A stretch of 64,000 nucleotides of DNA. Source: Prochlorococcus marinus str. MIT 9515. GTDB taxonomy: Bacteria > Cyanobacteriota > Cyanobacteriia > PCC-6307 > Cyanobiaceae. Location of the stretch: the NCBI RefSeq assembly GCF_000015665.1, contig NC_008817.1, positions 868,001-932,000 of the forward strand. Direction: 5' to 3'. The notes beneath the pieces were generated by a model that was not told where the DNA came from, made no database searches, and worked only from the letters and a program-made list of their open reading frames with translations. This document shows positions 45,202 to 55,473 of the stretch, piece after piece (position 1 is the stretch's first letter; each line of letters begins with the position of its first letter). The position numbers and the translations under genes are program-made.

Positions 45202-47238
45202 TTATTGATTAGAAGAAAAATTTCCACACCGTTGTTTATCAAGAAGATTAATGTGCTGTCTTTCTAGATAATATAATTCTTGAAATTTTATAGCATCAGA
45301 GTTTAAATCATTAAAGACATCATCAATCTCTTTATTCGATTCTGAAGATTCTAATAAAGAATTATCGATTAAAATAGAAATACAGTTTTCTAAAGTTTTA
45401 AGTCTTTGAGAACCCCAAGATTCAATAAGATGTCTACACCTTTTTAATGATTTGTATCTTTCTAAAAGAGACAAGGTTCCGAGAAGATTATGTTTAGGAT
45501 TTTTTAAAGTAGTTAAAAATAATTCATCTGGATTAATAAAAGTATTTATTTTATTTAAGACTTCTAAATTATTAAGAGCTAAGTGATCAGGCAATAGTGA
45601 AATTAAATTTAGAGAAATAAAGTCATTATTAAGTTTTTGATTATTTGAATTTCTCAAATCATCTAAATAATTTGAACCAAAATTATTTCCTTCTATTGTT
45701 GAAATAGAGTCCCAAATGAGACGAATATATTCAGTGTTAAATTTTTCTATTTCTCTTTTAAGCAATTCTTCACGAATAAAAAGTCTGTATTCAGGACAAT
45801 GTATATAGTAATAAATAATCTCTGATTCATTTTTTTCACGTTGACTTATTTCATTTGGCTGTTCAAATTTTTTTGATCTTCCATGCCAACGAAACCCTTT
45901 AACTTGTTTTCTTAAGTCTTCTTCAAATTTGATAGCTAATCTCGCTTGCCCCATACTTAATCTTTCAGAGACTTTTTGCAAATAGTGAGTTCTTGTAGCA
46001 GATTGAGGAAGTTTGCTTAATAACTTAACTAAAGAGGAAATAACGTTCTGAAAAATATCAGATTTAGATAAATCCTTATTCTCAAAAATTTGATCAATTT
46101 CCCAATCTATCCAAAAAGAAGCGTTATCTATTAAATTTATATAATCTTCTGGAGTGTTTCTTTTAAGATACTCATCAGGATCTTTAAATGATTTTATTTG
46201 GAGTATTTTTAGATTTATTTGGTCATGAAGTGATAAGATTTCGACCTCGTTTATAACTCTTTTAGTAGCTAATATCCCTGCATTATCAGAATCAAAATTA
46301 ATTATTATATTTTTACTATCGGTACATCTACAAAGTTGGGAAATTTGATATTTATTTAACGCTGTTCCGAGAGAAGCAACAGAATTCGTAATGCCTTTTG
46401 CATGAAGTGAAATAACATCAAAATAACCTTCCACTACAACAGCCTTATCACTTTTTCTAATATTGCTGGATGCTTTATCAAACGCAAATAGCATTTTACC
46501 CTTCTCAAAAACTTCCGATTCGGGAGAATTTAAATATTTTGGTTCTTGACCATCAAGAGATCTTCCTCCAAAAGCAACCACTCGCCCTTGCATATCAAAA
46601 ATAGGAACTATCAATCTATTTCTAAAGCGATCATAGACCTTATCAGAATTTTCTTTAGAGACAACAAGACCTGCACTTAAAATTAACTTCAAAGGGAATT
46701 TCTCTACTTTTGAGAGATAATTGAATAAATCGTTCCATGAATTTGGAGCAAAACCTAATTGAAAATCATTAATATTTTTAATATTTAAATTTCTTTGCGA
46801 AGTTAAATAGTTTAGGGCCTCTTTACCCAAGGAATTATTTAATTGTGAAACAAACCAATCTTTTGTAACTCGAAGAATCTTATAAAGTTCTTCTCTTCTA
46901 GATAATTGTTTTTTATAAACCTCTTGTTGAGGGCCATCAACATTTATAACATTTATATCATTCTTTTTTGCGAGAGAGAGGACTACGTCTGTAAAGTTAT
47001 TACGAGTAAACTCCATTAAAAATTTAATAGAATTACCTCCAGCTCCACATGAGAAACAATAATAAAATTGTTTCGCAGGAGAAACTGTCATGGACGGCTT
47101 ATTATCATCATGAAAAGGGCATATCCCAACAAATTCTTTTCCCTTTTTCTTTAAGACAATATGTTCAGAAATAACATCTACAATATCTGCCTTATCTTTA
47201 ACCTCCTGGATAGTTCTTGGATGTATTGAAGGTCCCAT
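45202..47238 (-). CDS. dnaG: DNA primase
   Basis: Synthesises RNA primers for replication. The N-terminal CHC2-type zinc ribbon has Cys40, His43, Cys61 and Cys64 (GICPFHDDNKPSM and YYCFSCGAGGN). The TOPRIM core includes VVEGYFDVISLHAKG and NFDSDNAG. The C-terminal 200 residues are the divergent DnaB-binding part. 678 residues is normal for cyanobacteria. It is convergent with the umuDC cassette (12-bp gap). Confidence 0.96.
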   Translation of the reverse strand: MGPSIHPRTIQEVKDKADIVDVISEHIVLKKKGKEFVGICPFHDDNKPSMTVSPAKQFYYCFSCGAGGNSIKFLMEFTRNNFTDVVLSLAKKNDINVINVDGPQQEVYKKQLSRREELYKILRVTKDWFVSQLNNSLGKEALNYLTSQRNLNIKNINDFQLGFAPNSWNDLFNYLSKVEKFPLKLILSAGLVVSKENSDKVYDRFRNRLIVPIFDMQGRVVAFGGRSLDGQEPKYLNSPESEVFEKGKMLFAFDKASSNIRKSDKAVVVEGYFDVISLHAKGITNSVASLGTALNKYQISQLCRCTDSKNIIINFDSDNAGILATKRVINEVEILSLHDQINLKILQIKSFKDPDEYLKRNTPEDYINLIDNASFWIDWEIDQIFENKDLSKSDIFQNVISSLVKLLSKLPQSATRTHYLQKVSERLSMGQARLAIKFEEDLRKQVKGFRWHGRSKKFEQPNEISQREKNESEIIYYYIHCPEYRLFIREELLKREIEKFNTEYIRLIWDSISTIEGNNFGSNYLDDLRNSNNQKLNNDFISLNLISLLPDHLALNNLEVLNKINTFINPDELFLTTLKNPKHNLLGTLSLLERYKSLKRCRHLIESWGSQRLKTLENCISILIDNSLLESSESNKEIDDVFNDLNSDAIKFQELYYLERQHINLLDKQRCGNFSSNQ

Positions 47239-47329
47239 TTATATATTTTCTAAAAAGATGTCCTAATTATCATTATGTTATAAGTCAATCCTTTAAAAGA
47301 ATCTACTTAATTTCACAATAAAATTATTT

Positions 47330-48223
47330 TTGGTAATGTTGAAAGATTTTCTAAATCAAAATAATAAATCATTTAATAAAATTAATTTAATATTTGCTTC
47401 ATTCTTCTTTAGTCTTATGACTCTTTGCGTGAAGAAGATCGATAATGGGATACCTATATACGAATTGGTATTCTTTAGATCATTATTCAGCTTGTTAATA
47501 ACATCTTTGATAATTAATAAAAGGAAAGTAAATCCTTGGGGAAAGAACAAACCATTACTTATACTAAGAGGCCTTTTAGGGACAATAGCTTTAGTTTGTA
47601 TATTTTATGCTATTCGCAATATGCCTTTAAATATTTCTACTGTTATTCAATATACATACCCTATATTTATATCTATATTTGCAGGAATTCTAATAAACGA
47701 AAAAATCTCTAAGAATATAATTATTGCATCTTTAGCAGGTTGGTTTGGTATATTAATCATCTTAAATCCATATCAATTATCAAGTTTAAACATTGAGATA
47801 GATAAAATATCTGTATTAATAGCATTTCTTGGTGCCATATCAACCTCGCTTGCCTACATTACTGTCAAAAAATTATCCTTATCGGAAGATATCTTTGTAA
47901 TAATTAAATACTTTCCATTAATATCTGTAATTACATTATCACCAATAGTATTTTTTAATTGGGTAACACCAAATATTAACGATTTAATATGGATCATAGG
48001 TATAGGAATGTTTACCCAAGCAGGGCAAACATTTTTAACCATTGGATTAAAGAAATTACCAACTTCGGAAGCCGCTACGATAAACTATTTGCAAGTACTT
48101 TTTGGCTCTATTTGGGGAATTATTTTCTTCAATGAATTAATAAACATAAACTTTATAATAGGCTCATTACTTGTTTTGTTAGGAACTATTATTTCTACTA
48201 GCAAAATTATGAAAAAGATTTAA
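47330..48223 (+). CDS. EamA-type (DMT superfamily) transporter
   Basis: A 297-residue protein with about ten membrane helices arranged as two EamA repeats. FFRSLFSLLITSLIINKRK, RGLLGTIALVCIFYAIRNMP and YLQVLFGSIWGIIFFNE are typical. Possible starts are TTG at 47330 and ATG at 47336. Members export amino acids, nucleotides or other metabolites; substrate cannot be inferred. Confidence 0.86.
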   Translation: MVMLKDFLNQNNKSFNKINLIFASFFFSLMTLCVKKIDNGIPIYELVFFRSLFSLLITSLIINKRKVNPWGKNKPLLILRGLLGTIALVCIFYAIRNMPLNISTVIQYTYPIFISIFAGILINEKISKNIIIASLAGWFGILIILNPYQLSSLNIEIDKISVLIAFLGAISTSLAYITVKKLSLSEDIFVIIKYFPLISVITLSPIVFFNWVTPNINDLIWIIGIGMFTQAGQTFLTIGLKKLPTSEAATINYLQVLFGSIWGIIFFNELININFIIGSLLVLLGTIISTSKIMKKI

Positions 48224-48245
48224 AATATAAAAAAAAGTATTTTTA

Positions 48246-48596
48246 ATGAAATTATTCTTATTAGCACTTTTCAGTTTTTATCCATTTCTTCAAGTAAAAG
48301 CATCAACCCCTAAATCCGTAACATGTACCAGGACTGAGTATAGGGAAGAATATATTCCAGGGACAAAATCAAGCCCTGGATATGTTAGAAATTATGAAAT
48401 TGACGTGGAAATTCCATGTGGTGGAGAGAAAGCCAATAATATTGATGACAATGACTGTAGTGAAGGGTCAGTAATAGGTGGTCTTCTTGGCGCTGGATTA
48501 GCTCTCTCTTCATCTAGGGGCAAAGACAGATTTTGGGCTGTTCCAGCAGGTGGAACCGCCGGTGCTCTTATCGGATGTCAGGTGGATGGTGGTTAA
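48246..48596 (+). CDS. Secreted glycine-zipper protein of unknown function
   Basis: A 116-residue protein with a signal peptide (about 1-20, ending VKAS). Four Cys in the mature part (CTRTEY, IPCGGE, DDCSEG-like and GCQVDGG) suggest one or two disulphides. A Gly/Ala-rich stretch (GSVIGGLLGAGLAL and AVPAGGTAGALIG) resembles glycine-zipper membrane or envelope proteins. The segment YREEYIPGTKSSPGYVRNYE is unfamiliar. The stop abuts the ruvA TTG start directly. Confidence 0.68.
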   Translation: MKLFLLALFSFYPFLQVKASTPKSVTCTRTEYREEYIPGTKSSPGYVRNYEIDVEIPCGGEKANNIDDNDCSEGSVIGGLLGAGLALSSSRGKDRFWAVPAGGTAGALIGCQVDGG

Positions 48597-49283
48597 TTGA
48601 TTAGTTGGGTAAAGGGAAAATTAGTAAGTTCATGGCAAACTAATAATAAATTTTATATTCTAATAAATTGTCAGGGATTAGGCTACGAAATTCAGACAAT
48701 AGAATCTGTTTTTAATGAATTAAATTCAAAAAATGTTTCTGATAAAGAAATTATACTTTGGTTAAAACACATCAAAAAAGAAGATTCTGATTCACTTTTT
48801 GGCTTTTTCACTAAGGATCAAAGAGATTTTTTTATTCAAATCCTAAATATTAAAGGTATTGGATCTCAAATAGGAATTGCATTATTAAATAAATTTACTT
48901 TAAATCAAATAATTAATGCAATATCAAATAATGACAAGAAATTGATAAGTTCTGTTCAAGGAATTGGACAAAAAATGACAGATCGAATAATACTTGAATT
49001 GAAAAGTAAAGTATTTACTCAACAAATTGAAAAAGAAAATTTAAAAACAAATAATTTTCTTGAAGAGAATAAAGAATTAAATTCAATTTTTGAAGATCTT
49101 GAGCTAACACTTCAATCTCTAAATTACCCAAATAAAAAAATTAAAAACTTGTTCCCTAAACTCATTAATGATATTAAAGATAATAAAATAGCGACATTAG
49201 AAATAAATTCCATTTCGTTTGAAAGCTTACTAAAAGAAGCAATGAACTATTTAGACAAAAATAGTAGTAATTTAGGCCAATAA
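48597..49283 (+). CDS. ruvA: Holliday junction DNA helicase subunit RuvA
   Basis: Tetrameric Holliday-junction-binding protein that recruits RuvB for branch migration. The N-terminal OB fold has CQGLGYEIQTIES; two helix-hairpin-helix motifs follow in ILNIKGIGSQIGIALLNKF and SSVQGIGQKMTDRIILELK. The C-terminal domain III (about 170-228) matches the RuvB-contact region. TTG start immediately follows the previous stop, so translation is coupled. No ruvB or ruvC is present. Confidence 0.94.
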   Translation: MISWVKGKLVSSWQTNNKFYILINCQGLGYEIQTIESVFNELNSKNVSDKEIILWLKHIKKEDSDSLFGFFTKDQRDFFIQILNIKGIGSQIGIALLNKFTLNQIINAISNNDKKLISSVQGIGQKMTDRIILELKSKVFTQQIEKENLKTNNFLEENKELNSIFEDLELTLQSLNYPNKKIKNLFPKLINDIKDNKIATLEINSISFESLLKEAMNYLDKNSSNLGQ

Positions 49284-49315
49284 CGTAGTAAAGTGGTAAT
49301 AAGTAGATAAATTTA

Positions 49316-49585
49316 ATGACTCTAGATACAGCTGAAAAACAAAAACTAATTGAATCTCATCAAGTACATCCAACAGATACTGGATCAGTTGAGATACAAG
49401 TTGCAATGATCTCTGAAAGGATTACAAAATTAAGTGAACATCTTCAAGGAAATATTCATGATTACGCTTCTAGGCAAGGCTTATTAAAAATGATAGGTAA
49501 AAGGAAAAGGTTGCTATCATATATAAAAGGTAAAGATCCCAAAAACTATCAAGACCTTATTAAAAAAATTGGAATCAGAGGATGA
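49316..49585 (+). CDS. rpsO: 30S ribosomal protein S15
   Basis: An 89-residue protein that binds 16S rRNA early in 30S assembly. [20 protein letters not shown] and the [20 protein letters not shown] stretch are the canonical S15 signature. It lies 32 bp after ruvA. Confidence 0.98.
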   Translation: MTLDTAEKQKLIESHQVHPTDTGSVEIQVAMISERITKLSEHLQGNIHDYASRQGLLKMIGKRKRLLSYIKGKDPKNYQDLIKKIGIRG

Positions 49586-49594
49586 ATTCCTTTA

Positions 49595-50041
49595 ATGAAA
49601 AAAAAACAATCTAAAAAGAAAAACTTTACAAAAAAGAAAAAGATAGTTGAGAGTGATGCCTTTAGAAGTATAGAAAAAAAGGTCCCAACAATAACCTCCA
49701 ATACTAAAAAATCAACTGGAATACCAAAATATGTAGCTGACAGGATGGCAAGAAGAATCTTTTTTACTGCAGGAATACCAACAATCATGGGTATGTCCGT
49801 ATTTGTTGTAAGTTATATAATTGTCACAAGAAATATTGCTGAAATACCTCCTTCTTCAACGATAGCAATATCGGCATTATTCTTCTTACTAGGACTAGGG
49901 GGGCTAAGTTTTGGCATATTATCTGCAAGTTGGGATAAAGAACCGGGAAGTTTTTTTGGTATAGAAAATATTCCCTTGAATATTGAAAGAGCGAAGGCTG
50001 CTTTTAAACCAGCATCTCAAAATTTTGATAAGAAACAGTAA
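49595..50041 (+). CDS. PAM68-like photosystem II assembly protein
   Basis: A 148-residue membrane protein of the DUF3464/PAM68 family. A very basic N-terminus (KKKQSKKKNFTKKKK) precedes VADRMARRIFFTAGIPTIMG and two membrane helices (about 62-84 and 92-112). The C-terminal SWDKEPGSFFGIENIPLN patch is conserved in the family, which promotes early PSII assembly in Arabidopsis and Synechocystis. It begins 9 bp after rpsO and converges on dnaE with a 1-bp gap. Confidence 0.86.
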   Translation: MKKKQSKKKNFTKKKKIVESDAFRSIEKKVPTITSNTKKSTGIPKYVADRMARRIFFTAGIPTIMGMSVFVVSYIIVTRNIAEIPPSSTIAISALFFLLGLGGLSFGILSASWDKEPGSFFGIENIPLNIERAKAAFKPASQNFDKKQ

Positions 50042-50042
50042 A

Positions 50043-53000
50043 TTAGGCAATCAACGATTTTAAATTTACTTGGAAAGATTTATCAGAGAGTAATTTCGTA
50101 ACACCCACAATATCTCCTACGCAAAACTGATCTCCAAACTTAACATAGGTTGTGGATTCATTATTCTTAACTGCTGCTAATACTGGAATTTTAATTCCAC
50201 ATTTATCCCTATCTGGTTTAAATTTTACTAAGCAATCTCTTATTGTGTTTTGAATTCTTATATCTGAGGCTTGGGAATTATCAAGGTCAATAACAAGTAA
50301 TTTAAGATTATCTATTTCTCTACAATCATCAATAATTAGTTGTGTCTTATCACTTTTTTTATCAATAGTTCCCCAAACTAATAGTCTGGTATCAGTAAGT
50401 AAAAATTCAGATAATCTACAATATGTTTTTGGGAATACTATTGCCTCGCAAGTTCCAGATAGATCCTCTAACTGAACAATTGCCATTCTGTCACCTTTTC
50501 TAGTCGTAATTTGCTTTAATTCAGGAATCATTCCAACCAAAGACACTTTAGTTCTATCGTGAGAGTTTTCTAACTGAGAAATACTTATAGGCGAAACAAG
50601 CTTAGCTGGCTTTGCAAGATGTTTTAAAGGATGATCTGATAAATAAAAACCTAAAAGTTGCTTTTCTAGTTTTAGCTTTTCTATTAGGGAATAATCATCA
50701 ACTTTGGATCCTTTAGGTAAGGAAAATTCCTTATGTTCAATATTACTGATGGAGTCAAACAAATTTCCTTGCCCAGAGATCCGATCACGATTTCGTGAGG
50801 AAGCCCATTCCATTACATAATCAAGATCAGAAAATAGTTGAGCTCTATTTTTATTCTCGGAAAATTCATCAAGAGCTCCACAATGAATTAAAGATTCAAG
50901 ATTTCTTTTATTTAAAATATTTGAAGGTAGACGATCACATAAATCAGAAAATGATTTAAAATTTCCTAGTTTGTTACGATTCTCTATTATATTTTTTATG
51001 GCAGAATCTCCTAGATTTTTAATAGCAGATAACCCAAATAATATTTGATCCTTTTTAACAGTAAAGTCAATTCCAGATGAATTAATACTTGGAGAAATGA
51101 CTTCTATTCCCATTGAATAACAATTAGAAATATACCTCTGCATTTTGTCGCTTGAACCAGCATTAACACTTAGTAAAGAAGCCATATAAGCTACTGGATA
51201 ATGAGCTTTTAAAAAAGCAGTTTGATAAGTAACTGCTCCATATGCAGTGGAATGACTTTTATTAAAACAATATTCAGCGAATAGAACCATCTGATCAAAA
51301 AGATCATTAGCAATTTTTTTATCTACCCCTTTCTTACAAGCTCCCTCAATAAATATATTGCGATGTTTAACCATCTCAGATACTTTCTTTTTACCCATTG
51401 CTCTGCGTAATAAGTCAGCATCACCAAGAGAATAGCCTGCCAAATCTTGAGCAATTTTCATAATTTGCTCTTGATAAACCATTATTCCATAAGTTTCAGT
51501 AAGAATTGATTTAATTAAAGGATGAGGAAAATCTATTTTTTCACTCCCATTTTTTCTATTGATAAACTTTGGTATGAGACCAGCATCAAGAGGTCCTGGT
51601 CTATATAAGGCTAAAATTGAGGAGATATCTTCAAGAGAATTTGGCTTAAAGTCTTTGACAACTTGTTTCATCCCGGAGGATTCTAGTTGAAAGATGCCTT
51701 CCAAATCTCCTCTTCCAATAAGATCAAAAGTTTTATTATCATTTGGAGGTAATTCATCAACATTGATTTTTTGTCCCGTGGAGGACTCTATTAAAGAAAT
51801 TGTCTTATCAATCATCGTAAGATTTTTAAGACCTAAAAAGTCCATTTTCAATAATCCTAGCGATTCAATGTCATCCATTGAATATTGAGTGATTATTTGT
51901 CCTTCATTATTCCTTTGAAGAGGGACAAGCATATCTAAAGACTCTGATGCTATTACAACACCCGCAGCGTGCACACCATATGTTTTATTAGTTCCCTCTA
52001 TTCTTAATGCTAAGTCAACCCATCTTTTTACCTTACTATCTTTTAAATATTTATCTCTGAATTCAGGACTGGGAGATTTTTTATCAATCATTTCATTGAG
52101 CTTATATGGTTTTCCTCTTACAACTGGTATTAACTTTGCCAACTTGTCAGATTCCCCATAAGGGATATCTAGAACTCTGGCAACATCCTTGAGTACAGCT
52201 TTAGATGTCATTTTGTTAAAGGTAATTATTTGAGCCACTTTATCTTCGCCATATCTATTAGTTACATAATCAATAACTTCGCTTCTCCTATCTATACAAA
52301 AATCTGTATCAATATCAGGCATTGACTTTCTTGCCGGGTTTAAGAATCTCTCAAATAACAATCCATGTTTAACAGGATCAATATTTGTAATTTGAAGAGA
52401 AAATGCAACCAATGAACCTGCAGCAGATCCTCTCCCAGGACCAACAGGTATTGAATTATCTCTAGCAAATTTTATATAGTCCCAAACGACTAGAAAATAA
52501 TCTGGGAAGCCCATGTCATTGATTATTTTTAATTCTGAGGATAATCTTTTGGTATAAATCTCATCAACTTCATCTAAATTAGCTTTATTAAGTCGTTTTA
52601 AAAGACCCTCCTTAGATATTTTTGTCAAAAAGGATAAAGAATCCTTCTCTTCTTTTAATGGAAATTTAGGCATTCTATAGGTTCCAAACAAATCAAAAAC
52701 TTCAATCTTTTGAGAAACCTCAACCGTATTATTAATAGCTTCTTTAATAGATTCATTATCAATATGATCATTAAAAAGTCTAAGCATTTCAATCTCACTT
52801 TTAATATATTCTGTTCCTGTATACCTCAATCTCTTTTCATCACTTATTAATTTTCCTGTAAGGACACAAAGTAATGCATCATGTGCTTCAACATCCATAT
52901 TCGAAATGTAATGAGCATCATTAGTAGCAATAACTTTAATTTGATATTTTTTACCAATTCTAATCATTTCAACATTCACAATCCTGTCTTCCATGGAGCC

Positions 53001-53540
53001 ATGATCTTGTATTTCTAAATAAAAATCCTCTCCTAATAAATTTTTATACCAACATGCAATATTTTCAGCTACATCTATCCTTCCTTTTAATATTGCTTGA
53101 GGTATTTCTCCACCTAAACATGCTGTTGAAATAATAAGACCATCTTTGTATTTTTCTAAAAGAGATTTATCAATACATGGTCTAGAAAAAATACCTCGAC
53201 CCCTCATCCCATTAAGATGGCTAATTGTCGTTAATTTAACAAGATTCTTATAGCCTTCATGATTTTTTGCTAAAACCACCAAATGGTATCTTTTTTCCTT
53301 CTTTGGTTGAGGATCGTCAATAGAACCATTAATGATATACATTTCATTACCAATAATTGGTTTTATACCTTTGTCTTTGCATTTTTTAACTAAGTCAAGA
53401 ACTCCATACATTACTCCATGATCAGTTAAGGCAATTGACTCCATTCCAAGTTCTGATGCCCTATCAACTATTTTCGAAACTTGACTTGCTCCATCTAGAA
53501 GACTGTAATCGCTGTGATTATGAAGTGGAACGAATCCCAT
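50043..53540 (-). CDS. dnaE: DNA polymerase III alpha subunit
   Basis: Replicative polymerase. The PHP domain opens with LHNHSDYSLLDGASQVSKI; polymerase acids lie in SMPDIDTDFC (about 405-415) and GPGRGSAAGSLVAFSL contributes to the nucleotide site. C-terminally there are tandem HhH and an OB domain (KVSLVGMIPELKQITTRKG). The 1165 residues are continuous with no split-intein, unlike the divided dnaE of many other cyanobacteria. It lies downstream of gatA on the same strand. Confidence 0.97.
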   Translation of the reverse strand: MGFVPLHNHSDYSLLDGASQVSKIVDRASELGMESIALTDHGVMYGVLDLVKKCKDKGIKPIIGNEMYIINGSIDDPQPKKEKRYHLVVLAKNHEGYKNLVKLTTISHLNGMRGRGIFSRPCIDKSLLEKYKDGLIISTACLGGEIPQAILKGRIDVAENIACWYKNLLGEDFYLEIQDHGSMEDRIVNVEMIRIGKKYQIKVIATNDAHYISNMDVEAHDALLCVLTGKLISDEKRLRYTGTEYIKSEIEMLRLFNDHIDNESIKEAINNTVEVSQKIEVFDLFGTYRMPKFPLKEEKDSLSFLTKISKEGLLKRLNKANLDEVDEIYTKRLSSELKIINDMGFPDYFLVVWDYIKFARDNSIPVGPGRGSAAGSLVAFSLQITNIDPVKHGLLFERFLNPARKSMPDIDTDFCIDRRSEVIDYVTNRYGEDKVAQIITFNKMTSKAVLKDVARVLDIPYGESDKLAKLIPVVRGKPYKLNEMIDKKSPSPEFRDKYLKDSKVKRWVDLALRIEGTNKTYGVHAAGVVIASESLDMLVPLQRNNEGQIITQYSMDDIESLGLLKMDFLGLKNLTMIDKTISLIESSTGQKINVDELPPNDNKTFDLIGRGDLEGIFQLESSGMKQVVKDFKPNSLEDISSILALYRPGPLDAGLIPKFINRKNGSEKIDFPHPLIKSILTETYGIMVYQEQIMKIAQDLAGYSLGDADLLRRAMGKKKVSEMVKHRNIFIEGACKKGVDKKIANDLFDQMVLFAEYCFNKSHSTAYGAVTYQTAFLKAHYPVAYMASLLSVNAGSSDKMQRYISNCYSMGIEVISPSINSSGIDFTVKKDQILFGLSAIKNLGDSAIKNIIENRNKLGNFKSFSDLCDRLPSNILNKRNLESLIHCGALDEFSENKNRAQLFSDLDYVMEWASSRNRDRISGQGNLFDSISNIEHKEFSLPKGSKVDDYSLIEKLKLEKQLLGFYLSDHPLKHLAKPAKLVSPISISQLENSHDRTKVSLVGMIPELKQITTRKGDRMAIVQLEDLSGTCEAIVFPKTYCRLSEFLLTDTRLLVWGTIDKKSDKTQLIIDDCREIDNLKLLVIDLDNSQASDIRIQNTIRDCLVKFKPDRDKCGIKIPVLAAVKNNESTTYVKFGDQFCVGDIVGVTKLLSDKSFQVNLKSLIA

Positions 53541-53618
53541 ATTTAAACAATTTATATTTACAAGATAGAGAATATTTTAAAAATTTCTATGTTTAACTCA
53601 CACAAATTAATTATTAAT

Positions 53619-55073
53619 TCAAATTTCAATACTAGGTTTTCTCTTCATGACGTCAGCATCCTTTTCAAATATATTTGCGACGTTTAATATTCGATGCTCC
53701 TCCAAAACATTCCCGATTAATTGAAGACCAATAGGTAAGCCTTTTTTATCAAATCCACATGGAATACTAATTGCTGGTAGCCCTGCAAGATTAGCTGGAA
53801 CAGTTAAAAGATCTGACAAATACATAGATAAAGGATCGTTTATAAAATCACCTTTCAAGAATGCAGTAGTAGGGCATGTAGGGGTTAATAAAACATCTAC
53901 CTTATCAAAAGCACTATCAAAATCCTTTCTAATTAAAGTTCTTACTCTCTGAGCTTTCTTATAATAAGCATCACTATATCCGGCAGATAAAGCATACGTA
54001 CCAATCAAAATTCTTCTTTGTACTTCATTTCCAAAGCCTTCTGCTCTACTTTTAGAGATCATTTCTACTAAATTAGTATCTCCATCTGATCTATATCCAT
54101 ATTTAACTCCATCATATCTTGCCAAATTAGCAGAGGCCTCACATGGAGCTATTACATAATAAGTTGCTATTCCATCATTAAATCTTGGACATTTTACATC
54201 ATGAATTTCAGCACCCAGAGATTTGAGTCTATCTACAGCTGATAAAACAGATAATTTGACTTCTTGATCAAGTCCAGGATGATTAAAGCATTCTTCAATA
54301 ATTCCAATTTTTAAACCTTTAATAGATTTATCCAAATCAGATAAATAATTTGGTACTGGTTTATCAAGGCAAGTAGAATCAAGAGGATCCTTTCCGGACA
54401 TGGAATATAGTATTTCAGCTGCATCAGAAACAGTATTTGTAATTGGACCAATTTGATCTAGAGAGCTTGCAAAAGCAATTAATCCCCATCTACTGACTCT
54501 TCCATAGGTGGGTTTCAAACCCACTACACCACAAAAAGATGCAGGCTGTCTGATAGATCCCCCAGTATCAGAACCAATAGAGGCTGCACATAAACCAGCA
54601 GCTACTGAAGCAGCGCTACCCCCAGAACTACCTCCTGGAACTCTTTTTGTATCCCAAGGGTTTGAAGTTGTACCAAATACGGAAGTCTCTGTAGAACTGC
54701 CCATTGCGAATTCATCAAGATTAGTTTTTCCAAGAAAAATACCACCCGATGACCATAATTTACCTGAGACAGTAGACTCGTATGGAGAAACAAAGTCTTG
54801 AAGCATTTTACTTGAACAAGAGGTTACTACTCCTTTAGTACAAATATTATCTTTTATCGCAATGGGTATTCCTGCAAGAGGCGGTAATTGTTCATTATTA
54901 CTAATTAATTTATCTATTTGTTCAGATTGAGAGTTCGCTATTTCTTTTGTTAAGCAAGTATAGGCATTTATTTTTGGATCTAATGAATCAATTTTCAAAA
55001 AAAATTCATTAATTAACTCCTTAACTGAGGCATTTCCACTTTTAATTTCCTTTCGAAAAGAATTAAAGTTCAT
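53619..55073 (-). CDS. gatA: Glutamyl-tRNA(Gln) amidotransferase subunit A
   Basis: Amidase subunit of GatCAB, which makes Gln-tRNA(Gln) from Glu-tRNA(Gln). The Ser-cisSer-Lys triad is visible: Lys74 in [12 protein letters not shown], Ser149 in GGSSGGSAA and Ser173 in [14 protein letters not shown]. Length is 484. gatB and gatC are elsewhere. It sits between DUF1816 and dnaE in the minus-strand run. Confidence 0.97.
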
Positions 55074-55106
55074 ATCAAGATAGAGTTTTTGAGATTAATT
55101 TAATTA

Positions 55107-55322
55107 TCAAACAGTTAATGGTTCTTCTCTTTTACATCTAATAATACTATGTTGAATATCTATTGAACCCTCATCAGAAAGATCATTAAGGAATTTTTTT
55201 AAATTTTTATTTAAACTACGTTTTGTTAGAAATGGTCCGTACCAATAAGTTGCAGCAGGAGTTACTGTTTCAACTTTAGCCCACCACGCCAAACCAAGTT
55301 TGTTACCAAAATTTCTAATCAA
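55107..55322 (-). CDS. DUF1816 protein
   Basis: A 71-residue basic protein starting with TTG. LGLAWWAKVETVTPAATYWY and FLTKRSLNKNLKKFLNDLS match the cyanobacterial DUF1816 family, which in phycobilisome strains overlaps the CpcD-like linker fold. In this lineage its role is unknown. It lies 33 bp upstream of gatA. Confidence 0.8.
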   Translation of the reverse strand: MIRNFGNKLGLAWWAKVETVTPAATYWYGPFLTKRSLNKNLKKFLNDLSDEGSIDIQHSIIRCKREEPLTV

Positions 55323-55360
55323 TTTAATTAGCCTTCTGTTTAAGACTATAAGTTCTTGTC

Positions 55361-55376
55361 AAATTGTATACAATTT
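55361..55376. repeat. 16-bp perfect palindrome between DUF1816 and rlmB
   Basis: AAATTGTATACAATTT is fully self-complementary and lies about 40 bp upstream of the DUF1816 TTG start. A 16-bp dyad in a promoter-sized gap (151 bp) could be an operator for the DUF1816-gatA-dnaE genes or an RNA hairpin. High AT content makes chance palindromes more frequent. Confidence 0.35.
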
Positions 55377-55473
55377 TTGAGTAATTATTCAATAAATAAT
55401 AGTCAAATGGATAAATATATTGAAATAACGATATAAATTCATCCTGATTTTAAATTTTTCGTGTTTAGTCACA

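Noticed and set aside
54508-54801. 97-codon open frame antisense to gatA
   Set aside because: It covers the catalytic serine region of gatA on the other strand. The Pro/Glu/Ala-rich translation is the expected mirror of Gly/Ser-rich codons.
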